Counted from the first letter of the stretch, positions 6,854 through 14,772 are shown. The stretch: 14,889 nucleotides of DNA from Candidatus Methanovirga basalitermitum (GCA_031284445.1 JAISZW010000265.1:1-14889); one strand, 5' to 3'. Notes: generated by a model not told the origin, from the sequence alone. Program-made: numbers and translations.

Positions 6854-7687
6854 TCATATAGATCCAACTGCAAAAGCAATGAATGTAATAATCATTCCAA
6901 TTTTGATTAATTTAGAAACCTTCTTTGAGGTGTATTTATCCTGATTATTTAGTATTTTGTAAGCAGATATTATAAAGAATATAATAGCTATTAAGAGTAC
7001 TGCAATGTAATATATATTAAAAATTTTAATAAAATAAAGAACAGGGCTGAGAAAGGTAGGAATCAATATAAATATCAAAGCTAAAATACTTGAATTTTTT
7101 AATCCATACTTAATAGGGAATGTATTAGCATTTTCTAATTTATCTCCATTTATATCTTCCATATCTTTGATAATCTCTCTTGATAGGGTCATCATAAATG
7201 CAAAAGAAGATAAAAATAATGAAATATAGATTTTTCCAAGAATCAAACCTCCAAACACGAAACAAGACCCAGTTAAATAGGCAACGATCATATTTCCAAT
7301 TAGGGGTAACTTTTTAAGGTTACGACCATAATAATACATTATGATACAATTTAATATAACTAAAATGCATGGTAAATAGCTATTCACGATAATAGAAATT
7401 ACAACTGATAGGATAATAGCTATTATGAATAGTGATATACTATAATCTTTAGCATTTTTTAGAGAAATTTTACCTGAGGGTATGGGTCGCTCTGGTCTGT
7501 TTACAGAATCTATTTTATAATCGTAGAAGTCATTAATTACATTACCTCCACCAGTAGCTAAAAAAACAGCTAAAATACCTATTAATAAAGGTAAATCCAC
7601 GTTTTTTTCTATAATGCCTACTAATACAATAGCTATTACACCCATTAATCCATTAAAGGGTCTTAGTATTTCTAAATAATGGTTCAT
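6854..7687 (-). CDS. Digeranylgeranylglyceryl phosphate synthase (UbiA family)
   Basis: A 277-residue integral membrane prenyltransferase with eight or nine hydrophobic segments. It transfers a second geranylgeranyl group to geranylgeranylglyceryl phosphate, the second ether-bond step of archaeal membrane lipid synthesis. The two Asp-rich Mg-prenyl-diphosphate motifs are present: NDFYDYKID (residues 52-60), followed by the conserved NRPERPIPSGKIS, and DMEDINGDK (175-183). The length matches the archaeal enzyme (270-290), and the RPxRPIPSG motif is typical of this subgroup. Start is the ATG at 7685-7687, with a weak AAAGG ribosome site 9 nt upstream. The gene is transcribed alone and a dead TnpB lies immediately upstream, ending about 80 bases away. 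A fossil of the 5' part of a second copy is at 13879-14056. Confidence 0.9.
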   Translation of the reverse strand: MNHYLEILRPFNGLMGVIAIVLVGIIEKNVDLPLLIGILAVFLATGGGNVINDFYDYKIDSVNRPERPIPSGKISLKNAKDYSISLFIIAIILSVVISIIVNSYLPCILVILNCIIMYYYGRNLKKLPLIGNMIVAYLTGSCFVFGGLILGKIYISLFLSSFAFMMTLSREIIKDMEDINGDKLENANTFPIKYGLKNSSILALIFILIPTFLSPVLYFIKIFNIYYIAVLLIAIIFFIISAYKILNNQDKYTSKKVSKLIKIGMIITFIAFAVGSI

Positions 7688-7769
7688 AATATCTTGCCTT
7701 TAAAATTATTTCTCTTCAGTTAATGTTATTTTAATAATATGTTTTATTGTTGAACTATTATGTATAAAA

Positions 7770-8958
7770 TCAGAGATCTGTATCCATATATTCGGTCTCT
7801 AAACCGATTCCTAATCCACTAACTTGTGTTAGTTTTACCAAAGGCAATCCCTGTTATCCTAACGGTTCGAATGTTAATAGCTGCATTTACATCTCTATCA
7901 TGAGTAGTATGACATTTAGGGCAAAGCTTCGTATCATTAATCCAAGACTTTTTTTAATGTATCCACTATTTATGAGAAGTCTTAGAGGTATATTTTTCAT
8001 CCACAACCTTGAAATCTTCACCATACCAGTTAAATTTATACTCTAACTGTCTTTTGACTTAATACCAATGTTGATCAGCAGTAGTTTTAGCCAGTTTTTA
8101 TTCTTGAGTCCTAATTGACATTACCTACAAATATTTTATCATATTTTGATACTATTTTAGTCGTGATTTTATGTATAGAATCTAATATTTTATTCTTTTT
8201 ATCATTATAAGCTTTAGATAGCTTGGTTCTCGTCTTCTTTGAGTTTTTACTCCAATTAGAAAAATTGTTAGTTCTAATAGCTAATTCTTTATTTAATCTA
8301 GCTATTTTTTTATCAGATTTCGTATCCAATACTTTACCAGATTTGAACCCATCTGATAATGTCATAGAATCTTTTAATCCTAAATCAATACCCACATTTT
8401 CACCAGTTTCAGGTTTATTTATGATTATTGATTTAGAAACATTAATTGATACATAGTATTTATTGTTTTCTTTAAAGATGGTTGCTGTTAATATCTTCCC
8501 ATCTACTTTACAACTATATTTCATTTTAATTAATGATTTAAGTTTAGGGATTTTCAATCTACCCTCAACTATTTTAATATTACTTGTTTTGAATGTTTGA
8601 ATTGATTCTTTCTTAGATTTCCATTTAACATACCCAGCACCAGATTTATGAATATTTTGAAAGCCAGCAATTAATCCTTCATATGCTTTCTGTGCAGATA
8701 TAGTATCCATACCTTGAAGGAAAGAATATATTTTCTTTATTTCTTTTAAATACATATTAACCACGCTCAGATTTAAGAAATAGTTAATTTTAAGAGAGTT
8801 TGTTAAGTTTTGATCCAACATCTATCATACATTTCTTTTACTTTATTGAAAATGAACCTGCTATTATTTATATGGTGATTAATCTATTTTTCTTGTTCAA
8901 ATGAAGGATATATCCTATATTTCTATGATTTATTTACTTCTTTGATTTTTGTTTTCAT
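7770..8958 (-). pseudogene. tnpB: TnpB (IS605/IS1341-type RNA-guided nuclease/transposon protein), decayed full length
   Basis: The ATG at 8956-8958 has a strong GGAGG site 7 nt upstream and reads MKTKIKEVNKS, stop, KYRIYPSFEQEK, stop, then INHHINNSRFIFNKVKEMYD. That is the usual TnpB N-terminus with two TAG codons (8923-8925, 8884-8886). A frameshift near 8821 leads to a 236-codon open stretch containing RuvC-I (GENVGIDLGLKDSMTLSDG) and ending at FVGNVN (8111). Beyond it, further stops and shifts separate ADQHWY, RQLEYKFNWYGEDFKVVDEK, a zinc ribbon whose first pair is damaged (TSKTSHK for TCxxC) but second pair kept (CPKC), RuvC-III DRDVNAAINI, and a tail SGLGIGLETEYMDTDL ending with TGA at 7770-7772. 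No tnpA is present. Elements of this kind carry a guide RNA at the tnpB 3' end, here next to ubiA; none can be assigned. Confidence 0.85.
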
Positions 8959-9171
8959 TTCATATCCTCCTAATAATATAGAATTAGTATTCGTTGTTTT
9001 ATCTGTTTTGATTTTTTCTTTACTTACATTAAAATTTTATTTGAAGAGAACATATAAAATATATAATTATTTTTTTAAACCAAATTATTTATACAAAAGT
9101 TTGCAGGTAAATGAAAAAATATGGAGCTAAAAGTTTATTAAAATATTATTAAAACAATATTTAAATTAAAC
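8959..9171. other. Left flank of the TnpB fossil
   Basis: It holds the TnpB ribosome site (GGAGG on the minus strand, about 8966-8970) and AT-rich sequence up to the trpB stop. A 62-codon plus-strand frame crosses here (8942-9130). It has no ribosome site and overlaps the TnpB start, so it is not called. Confidence 0.4.
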
Positions 9172-10479
9172 TTATTGAGTCAAATGACCACTTAAAAAGT
9201 CAGAATAACCTTGAAGGTCAAGTAAACCATGACCTGAGAGATTGATGACAATTGTTTTCTCTTCACCAGTTTCTTTGGCTTTTCTTGCTTCATCAATACC
9301 TATTTTTAAGGCATGTGAAGATTCTGGGGCTGGGATAATGCTTTCAGTATTTGCAAATAGCTGGGCTGCTTCAAATATTTCTTGTTGATTTACTGATCTT
9401 GGTTCTATTACTCCTGCTTTTGATAGAATAGAAACTTGTGGACTCATTCCATGATATCTTAGTCCTCCAGCATGAACTGATGGAGCTATGAAGTCATGAC
9501 CTAATGTAAACATCTTTAATAATGGGGTGAATCCTTCACTATCTCCAAAGTCATACTCATAACTACCTTTTGTAAGGGTTGGACATGAACTTGGTTCGAC
9601 AGCTATTAGATTTGCATCAGTTTTTCCATCCATTTTATCTTTAATTATTGGATACATACTTCCTGCAAAGTTGCTTCCTCCACCAACACATGCAACATAG
9701 GTGTCTGGTTCTTCTTCAGCTATTTCTAACTGTATCTTTAATTCTTGACCAATTACAGTTTGATGTAACATAACATGGTTGAGGACACTTCCAAGGGAAT
9801 ATTTTGTTTTTTCATCAGCTAATGCAACTTCAATAGCTTCTGAAATAGCTATTCCAAGTGACCCTGGGTGGTTTGGACTTTCTTTATTAACTTTTCTTCC
9901 AACATTAGTGTTGTCACTTGGTGAGGCATATATATTACCGTTGTATAATTCCATTACAGTTTTTCTAAATGGTTTTTGATTGTATGAAACTTTAACCATG
10001 TAAACCTCACATTCTATATCCATCATTGAACAAGCAAGTGATAATGCACTACCCCATTGTCCTGCACCAGTTTCTGTTGTAAGCTTTTTTATTCCCTCTT
10101 TTTTTGCATAGTATGCTTGAGCTATTGCACTATTTAGTTTGTGAGATCCTGCAGGAGATGAGTCTTCTCTTTTGTAGTAAATTTTTGCTGGAGTATTTAA
10201 TTTTTCTTCAAGACCTTTTGCTCTAAATAATGGTGTAGGTCTTCCAATTCTTTGATATATTTCCCTTACTTCTTTAGGTATTTTTATATATCTTTCCATT
10301 GACATTTCTTGCTCTAAAACAGCTTTTGTAAATATGGTTGGTAAGTTTTCAACTTGATGTCCTCCGTCACCATCTATTGGAGCAGGTAATTCAATAGGTA
10401 AATCTGGGTTTATATTGTACCATTGTTTCGGGACTTCATCACTTGGTAAATCTATTTTATACATAGTTATCAGCTTCAT
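9172..10479 (-). CDS. trpB: Tryptophan synthase beta chain, TrpB2 type
   Basis: A 435-residue PLP enzyme of fold type II. The PLP lysine lies in EDSSPAGSHKLNSA (Lys114), the catalytic glutamate in TTETGAGQWG (Glu136), and the phosphate-binding loop in CVGGGSNFAG. The ETGAGQW form, the long N-terminal extension (DLPSDEVPKQWYNI) and the length above 420 mark the TrpB2 branch rather than the usual about 400-residue TrpB1. TrpB converts indole plus serine to tryptophan; TrpB2 proteins often stand alone without TrpA and may work on free indole or as serine deaminases. No other trp gene is in the window. A TATA-like TATATAAT on the minus strand (about 10501-10508) predicts transcription starting near 10479, so the first ATG would be leaderless. 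The second ATG (10464, MYKIDLPS) is an equally good protein start. Confidence 0.92.
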   Translation of the reverse strand: MKLITMYKIDLPSDEVPKQWYNINPDLPIELPAPIDGDGGHQVENLPTIFTKAVLEQEMSMERYIKIPKEVREIYQRIGRPTPLFRAKGLEEKLNTPAKIYYKREDSSPAGSHKLNSAIAQAYYAKKEGIKKLTTETGAGQWGSALSLACSMMDIECEVYMVKVSYNQKPFRKTVMELYNGNIYASPSDNTNVGRKVNKESPNHPGSLGIAISEAIEVALADEKTKYSLGSVLNHVMLHQTVIGQELKIQLEIAEEEPDTYVACVGGGSNFAGSMYPIIKDKMDGKTDANLIAVEPSSCPTLTKGSYEYDFGDSEGFTPLLKMFTLGHDFIAPSVHAGGLRYHGMSPQVSILSKAGVIEPRSVNQQEIFEAAQLFANTESIIPAPESSHALKIGIDEARKAKETGEEKTIVINLSGHGLLDLQGYSDFLSGHLTQ

Positions 10480-10817
10480 TTCCTATTTTTTACTAATATC
10501 ATTATATATTGTCTTTTCTAACTAATTTGATTAGAAATAATATAAATAATTAAAATTAAATAATTTTAAAAAGGTTTTTTTTAAATAATATTTTGATCAA
10601 ATTTTTATTTCGAAAATTCATGAAATATCTGATTTTCTATTTAAAACTTTGTTTTATATTTATAAATTCAATAATTTATAAGTTTTATAGAATTTTTTCT
10701 TAAATTATGTAAAGTTATAAAAATGAAATTAAATAAAATTCCATGAATAGAGCTAAATACTTTAATAATCATTTAAATATCTTAAATTTACTTTTAGTTC
10801 CTGATTTTTTAGTTTAA

Positions 10818-10891
10818 ATAGTGATAATGGTAATGTTTATCAATTATTAATCTTAATTATAATTATAAAAATTCTTTAAATCAAATTTAAA
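10818..10891. repeat. Intergenic repeat, copy 1 (short form)
   Basis: It begins ATAGTGATAATGGTAATG and ends TCAAATTTAAA, with about 74 bases identical to copies 2 and 3. After that it diverges (ATTGTTTT). It contains GATAA/TTATC arms and the palindrome AATTATAATT. Confidence 0.85.
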
Positions 10892-10996
10892 ATTGTTTTA
10901 GTAAAAATAATCTTTTTTAATTAGCTTAAATTTTTTAATTATTGAAAATTTATTTTCAATTTAGAAGAATTAATTATTCGTTTATTTTAATTTTTT

Positions 10997-11111
10997 ATTA
11001 TAGTGATAATGGTAATGTTTATCAATTATTAATCTTAATTATAATTATAAAAATTCTTTAAATCAAATTTAAATAAATTATATTGGATATAATATTTTAT
11101 AAATGACAAAC
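10997..11111. repeat. Intergenic repeat, copy 2 (long form)
   Basis: It shares with the copy at 14773 about 112 bases, from ATTATAGTGATAATGG through ATTGGATATAATATTTTATA to AATGACAAACT, differing by one A near the end. The upstream piece GAAAATTTATTTTCAATTTA (about 10943-10962) also resembles 6748-6768. Confidence 0.85.
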
Positions 11112-11137
11112 TTTTCCAAAATGATTATAATTATAAT

Positions 11138-11179
11138 ATAGTAATAGACATAATTTTTATAGTAATAGACATGATTTTT
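11138..11179. repeat. Two-copy 21-bp tandem repeat
   Basis: ATAGTAATAGACATAATTTT(T) is followed directly by a second copy with one change (CATGATT). It lies between the long repeat copy and marR. No function is apparent. Confidence 0.75.
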
Positions 11180-11563
11180 AAAAAGGTTCATTAAAAATTT
11201 ATAAGTAAAAATATGACTTTTTAATAAAATAATTACTTATTATCATCTTTATTTATTAAAATAATTATTATAAATTAAATAACAATTAAAATATTAATTT
11301 TAAACAATTTATATCCAAATTTAATAATAATTATTAAAAGGATGATTTTTAAAGGTTTTGTCCAGTACTATATATAGTGTTAATTTATTTATTTTTAATT
11401 TATTATAATAGTTTGTTTTTATATATAAAATATTTTTAATTCTTAAATAATCAAAATATCTAATTTAACTAAAATTTAAAATTTGATCAATTGAATTGTG
11501 CAATAGCCTCTTAGATTGATAATCATATTTTTTCATTTTTTTTTCATTGAACTTATAGAAACA

Positions 11564-11603
11564 TTTATAAGGTATCTTACTAAAATTATATTAAGGTACC
11601 TTA
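11564..11603 (+). promoter_or_regulatory. marR promoter with two palindromic operator candidates
   Basis: A TATA box (TTTATAA, 11564-11570) overlaps TAAGGTATCTTA (11568-11579). TAAGGTACCTTA, a perfect 12-bp palindrome, lies at 11592-11603, where transcription should start. Both are followed by CTAAA and their centres are 24 bp apart. This placement would let a dimeric MarR protein block TBP binding and initiation, so autorepression of the efflux operon is inferred. Confidence 0.7.
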
Positions 11604-11646
11604 CTAAATTCAATAATGTTACAAAATAAAAAAAAATGGTGATTTA

Positions 11647-12234
11647 ATGACAGAGTATGAAGAAAAATTAAGTGAAAAACTGTATATACAAATTACACAA
11701 CTGGGACATTTTTTTCATAGATTTTATCATAAAAATAGAATCTCTAAATTCTTTAAAAAAGAAGATGTTGGACAAAGCCAAGTATTTTTACTTAAAATTC
11801 TATTGAAAAAAGATGGTATAACTAATAGTGAGATTGTGGAATTAATGGATATTCGTCCATCTTCAGCTGGAGAGTTAATTATAAAACTTAAGAAAAAAGG
11901 CTATGTGAGAGATGAAATTGATCCTAATGATAAAAGGAGTTCTTTAATATTTTTAACCGAAGAAGGGAAAGCTGCGGCAAAAATTTTTAATAATCAATTG
12001 GGCATGTTTGATAGTTTTTTCCAGAGCATTACAAAAGAAGAACAAGAACAATTATCTCTAATTTTGGAAAAGCTTATTAATTCAATCAATGACAAAATAC
12101 CTCATTCTCATCACAAACCTCATTCTCATCACAATAAACATGATGAATTTGGTTTTATGCATCGTGGAAATAGAAATGATCCAAGAGAATTTAAACATCA
12201 TGGAGATTTTGAATGTCATGATTTTAGACCATAA
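11647..12234 (+). CDS. MarR family transcriptional regulator with His-rich tail
   Basis: 195 residues. Residues about 1-150 form a standard MarR winged-helix dimer subunit. The recognition region is TNSEIVELMDIRPSSAGELI and the wing contains the classical EIDPNDKRSSLIFLTEEG. The last 45 residues are an unusual extension with 11 histidines (PHSHHKPHSHH, KHDE, MHRG, KHHGDFECH), suggesting metal binding, by composition only. Start ATG at 11647 is preceded by GGTGAT, 3 nt away. It is the first gene of an operon with a DrrAB-type exporter, the usual arrangement in which a MarR protein represses a drug efflux system until a ligand releases it. Two palindromes overlap its promoter. A T6 run directly after the stop may cause partial termination before the transporter genes. 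It could instead sense a metal rather than a drug. Confidence 0.9.
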   Translation: MTEYEEKLSEKLYIQITQLGHFFHRFYHKNRISKFFKKEDVGQSQVFLLKILLKKDGITNSEIVELMDIRPSSAGELIIKLKKKGYVRDEIDPNDKRSSLIFLTEEGKAAAKIFNNQLGMFDSFFQSITKEEQEQLSLILEKLINSINDKIPHSHHKPHSHHNKHDEFGFMHRGNRNDPREFKHHGDFECHDFRP

Positions 12235-12285
12235 TTTTTTCTGAAAAGTTATCAGTTTATAAAATTGTTTGATGGAGAAGAACTT

Positions 12286-13062
12286 ATGAATAATGCTATT
12301 GAGATTAAAAATGTATCCAAAAAATTCGGTGATATGAAAGCAGTTAATGATTTAAGCTTAAATATTCCAAAAAATGAAGTGTTCGCAGTTTTAGGACCCA
12401 ATGGAGCTGGAAAAACTACAATGATAAACATGTTAGCAACATTATCGACACCTAGTAGCGGAATTATAAAAATTTTTGGTCATGATGTAGTAAAAGAGCC
12501 TGAAAAAATAAGGGAGTTAATTGGTTTAACTGGGCAGTATGCAAGTGTTGATGAGGCACTTTCTGCAAAACAAAATTTAGTGATATTTTCAGAACTATTA
12601 GGTTTATCTATAAAAGAAGCTAAAATTCGTGCAAATGAACTTTTAAAAGAGTTTCATTTAGAAGATGTTGCAGATAAAGTAATTTCAAATTTTTCTGGTG
12701 GTATGAGAAGAAGACTTGATTTAGCAGTCAGTTTAATAGCTAGACCTGAATTAATATTCTTAGATGAGCCTACAACAGGATTAGATCCTAGAACTCGTAA
12801 TCAAATGTGGTCTACAATCAGAGATTTAGTGAAAAATGGATCAACTATATTACTAACAACCCAATATTTAGAAGAAGCAGATCAATTGGCAGATAGAATT
12901 GCTATCATGGATAAAGGGAAAATTGCAGTAGAAGGTACACCAGAAAATCTGAAAAAAGAGCATAATTCTAAAAGTTTAGATGAAATCTTCTTAAAAATCA
13001 CAGGGGATGGATCAACTGGTGAAAAGAACGATGATGAATTGAATATTACTAAGGAGGCATAA
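12286..13062 (+). CDS. ABC transporter ATP-binding protein, DrrA-like
   Basis: A 258-residue ABC ATPase that energises an export permease from the cytoplasmic side. Walker A is GPNGAGKT (37-44), the Q-loop GLTGQYAS (Gln84), the signature NFSGGMRRR (135-143), Walker B LIFLDEP (156-162) and the D-loop TGLD. The switch position reads TTQYLEEADQLADRI, with Gln for His, which is usual for the daunorubicin-resistance (DrrA) subfamily. I chose the ATG at 12286 because GGAG lies 8 nt upstream; a TTG at 12265 would include the ribosome site in the protein. It starts 51 bases after marR and its stop is two bases before the likely start of the permease, so translation is probably coupled. The substrate is unknown; drugs, bile-like compounds or lipids are possible. 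Confidence 0.93.
   Translation: MNNAIEIKNVSKKFGDMKAVNDLSLNIPKNEVFAVLGPNGAGKTTMINMLATLSTPSSGIIKIFGHDVVKEPEKIRELIGLTGQYASVDEALSAKQNLVIFSELLGLSIKEAKIRANELLKEFHLEDVADKVISNFSGGMRRRLDLAVSLIARPELIFLDEPTTGLDPRTRNQMWSTIRDLVKNGSTILLTTQYLEEADQLADRIAIMDKGKIAVEGTPENLKKEHNSKSLDEIFLKITGDGSTGEKNDDELNITKEA
13051..13057 (+). promoter_or_regulatory. Ribosome binding site AAGGAGG facing an ATT codon
   Basis: It is a perfect Shine-Dalgarno site at the end of the ATPase gene. Seven bases further is ATT (13065-13067), in frame with the permease. An in-frame TAA at 13050-13052 bounds the frame, and there is no ATG, GTG or TTG before 13128. Confidence 0.65.
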
Positions 13063-13064
13063 CC

Positions 13065-13835
13065 ATTATAAAAATTTTTAAAACAATTAGAGAAACTGGA
13101 ATCATTGCCAAAAGAAATTTTTTAAAAATGATGAAAACTCCAGAAGAATTTATGGATACATTGATTTTCCCAATAGTATTTTTGCTAATGTTTACCTATA
13201 TTTTTGGTGGAGCTATTTCTGGTAGTATATCTAACTATTTACCAATCATTATTCCAGGTATTTTAACATTTTGTGTGTTAAATACTGCAGGAACAGCAGG
13301 AAATAGTTTAAGAGAGGATATAGAAACAGGAATATTTAATAGATTTAAATCAATGCCAATTTCTCGTATTGCTCCACTTAGTGGAAAATTAACATCTGAT
13401 AGTATAAGATTTGTTATTAGTATAATGATTACATATATCTTAGCTGTAATCATGGGTTTTTGGCCTTCTAATGGAATATCAGGTATCTTATTATGTTTAT
13501 TTTTCTTAGTATTCTGTGGATGGTGCATTTCATGGGTTTTTACCTTCATTGGAGTTATAATGAGAACATCTGGATCGGTACAAGGTATATCTGGAATCAT
13601 AATTATGCCTTTGATGTTTGTATCAAATGCTTTCGTCCCTGTGGATACTATGCCAGAACCTTTACAAATTATAGCAAACATTAATCCTGTAACACATATA
13701 GTAAAAGCAACCAATGATTTACTTATGGGTTCTAATATATTAAGTCATGAAGTACTCATATCCTTAATTATAGCCATTGTTCTTGTGTTAATTTTCGCTC
13801 CACTTACATTAAAAATTCACTTGAAAAAAACATAA
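13065..13835 (+). CDS. ABC-2 type permease, DrrB-like
   Basis: A membrane partner of the preceding ATPase, with six hydrophobic segments. The first begins near DTLIFPIVFLLMFTYIFGGA. The conserved ABC-2 loop is EDIETGIFNRFKSMPISR, and FVPVDTMPEPLQIIANINP precedes the last segment, which is typical of the DrrB family. The frame is open from 13053. Residues encoded upstream of the first ATG (IKIFKTIRETGIIAKRNFLK) match the usual basic N-terminus of such permeases, so the true start is probably a non-ATG codon, best ATT at 13065, which has AAGGAGG 7 nt before it. That gives 256 residues; starting at ATG 13128 gives 235 and a weak ribosome site. ATT initiation is rare and may reflect an ATG-to-ATT change. 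With DrrA it would form an exporter of two ATPases and two permeases. Confidence 0.85.
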   Translation: MIKIFKTIRETGIIAKRNFLKMMKTPEEFMDTLIFPIVFLLMFTYIFGGAISGSISNYLPIIIPGILTFCVLNTAGTAGNSLREDIETGIFNRFKSMPISRIAPLSGKLTSDSIRFVISIMITYILAVIMGFWPSNGISGILLCLFFLVFCGWCISWVFTFIGVIMRTSGSVQGISGIIIMPLMFVSNAFVPVDTMPEPLQIIANINPVTHIVKATNDLLMGSNILSHEVLISLIIAIVLVLIFAPLTLKIHLKKT

Positions 13836-13878
13836 ACCCCTATCCTATAGTTAAGATAAATTAAAAGGATTAAATAAG

Positions 13879-14056
13879 ATGTAGGCTAAATAGCTATTTA
13901 CAATTAATAGAAATTATAATTCCTATGATAATAGCTATTACACTCATTAATCCATTAAATGGTCTTATATTTCTAAATAAGAATTCATAATATCTTACTT
14001 TATAATTATTTTCATTTTTAGTAAATATTATTTTAATATAACACTTTATTTGCTTT
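13879..14056 (-). pseudogene. Fossil of the 5' end of a second ubiA gene, internally deleted
   Basis: From an ATG at 13986-13988 the minus strand reads MNSYLEI, a frame break, then RPFNGLMSVIAIIIG, clearly parallel to the start of the intact gene (MNHYLEILRPFNGLMGVIAI). About 68 bases upstream of the ATG also match the region upstream of the intact gene (7688-7750). Further down, the fossil jumps to sequence matching 7365-7425. The join is AATAGCTATTA at 13930-13940, which occurs at both 7415-7425 and 7628-7638 in the intact gene, so 213 bases were lost between short direct repeats. Homology ends near 13879. Nothing functional can be made from it. Confidence 0.8.
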
Positions 14057-14097
14057 TATTGATAAATATTTTCATTATATTAAATCTATAAATTTAA

Positions 14098-14108
14098 AAA
14101 ATTATATG
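14098..14108 (+). promoter_or_regulatory. TATA-like element for the XTP pyrophosphatase gene
   Basis: AAATTATATGA is centred about 29 bases before the ATG at 14134. No ribosome site is visible, so the mRNA is probably leaderless or nearly so, which is common in archaea. Confidence 0.35.
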
Positions 14109-14133
14109 AACTTGAAGTTGAATATTAACTTTT

Positions 14134-14691
14134 ATGATAACATTTATAACTGGGAATAAACATAAGGTAAAGGAAGCAAAAGAAATATTTCATAATTTTA
14201 ATATTGAACTTGAGCATATGGACTTAGGTTATTGTGAACCTCAAGGAATATTAGAGGATGTAGCAATAGCTGGTGCAAAATATGCTTCTTCAAAATTAAA
14301 AAGACCTGTAATTGTTGAAGATGCTGGATTATTTATTAGATCATTAAATTGGTTTCCTGGAACATATTCTTCTTATGTTCAAGAAACTATTGGTAATTCA
14401 GGTGTGTTAAAATTAATGAGAGGAACTAAGGATAGATATGCCGAATTCAGGTCGGTGATTGGGTATTGCACTCCCAAAACCGAACCCAAGACTTTTTTAG
14501 GGTATGTCAAAGGACAAATAGCACTTCAAGAGAAAGGAGATAAAGGTTTTGCTTTCGATTCTTTGTTTTATATTGAAGAGAAAGGTAAAACCTTCGCTGA
14601 ACTTTCTATTAAAGAGAAAAGCCAGTTTTCCCACAGAAAAAATTCCTTGAAAATGTTCATTAATTGGTATAAAGACAACTATTCTGAATAA
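14134..14691 (+). CDS. XTP/dITP pyrophosphatase (RdgB/HAM1 family)
   Basis: A 185-residue cytosolic house-cleaning enzyme that hydrolyses XTP, ITP and dITP to the monophosphate and PPi, keeping deaminated purines out of nucleic acids. The family motifs are in order: ITGNKHKVKEAK (residues 5-16), VEDAGLFI with the metal-binding/catalytic Asp63, NWFPGTYSSYV (72-82), GFAFDSLF (GYDPxF-like), TFAEL and SHRKNSL. The length equals that of archaeal members (183-190). Start ATG at 14134 lacks a ribosome site and sits one TATA spacing from AAATTATATGA, consistent with a leaderless mRNA. It is a single gene, followed by T8. The ubiA fossil lies upstream on the other strand. Confidence 0.93.
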   Translation: MITFITGNKHKVKEAKEIFHNFNIELEHMDLGYCEPQGILEDVAIAGAKYASSKLKRPVIVEDAGLFIRSLNWFPGTYSSYVQETIGNSGVLKLMRGTKDRYAEFRSVIGYCTPKTEPKTFLGYVKGQIALQEKGDKGFAFDSLFYIEEKGKTFAELSIKEKSQFSHRKNSLKMFINWYKDNYSE

Positions 14692-14699
14692 TTTTTTTT
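14692..14699 (+). terminator. T8 terminator after the XTP pyrophosphatase gene
   Basis: Eight T residues begin directly after the stop codon and more T-rich sequence follows. Oligo(dT) without a strong hairpin is enough for archaeal termination. Confidence 0.55.
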
Positions 14700-14772
14700 G
14701 TATTTAGTATTATTCTAATAGCTTACTAATAGGCTGATAAGATTTTAATCAGATATTATACTTCTCTCTTAA

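Larger units (their letters stand above)
10480..11646. other. Repeat-rich intergenic region between trpB and marR
   Basis: About 1.17 kb of divergent-promoter intergenic DNA. It contains two copies of the intergenic repeat (10818-10891 and 10997-11111), a 21-bp tandem duplication (11138-11179), a promoter-like AGTACTATATATAG (about 11364-11377) and the marR control region (11564-11603). No coding frame is supported. Confidence 0.6.

Noticed and set aside
8942..9130. Plus-strand open frame of 62 codons with a hydrophobic stretch
   Set aside because: It overlaps the start and ribosome site of the TnpB fossil on the other strand, begins at TTG without a ribosome site, and matches no family I know.
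10818..11111. CRISPR array
   Set aside because: Only two copies of a long repeat about 105 bases apart here and a third nearly 4 kb away; no regular spacers and no cas genes.
12265..12285. TTG start for the DrrA-like gene
   Set aside because: It would place the GGAG ribosome site inside the coding region; the ATG at 12286 is correctly spaced and fits the family N-terminus.
13235..13714. Minus-strand open frame of 159 codons
   Set aside because: It lies wholly antisense to the permease gene, which has clear ABC-2 motifs and membrane segments. The open frame is a side effect of the permease codon pattern.
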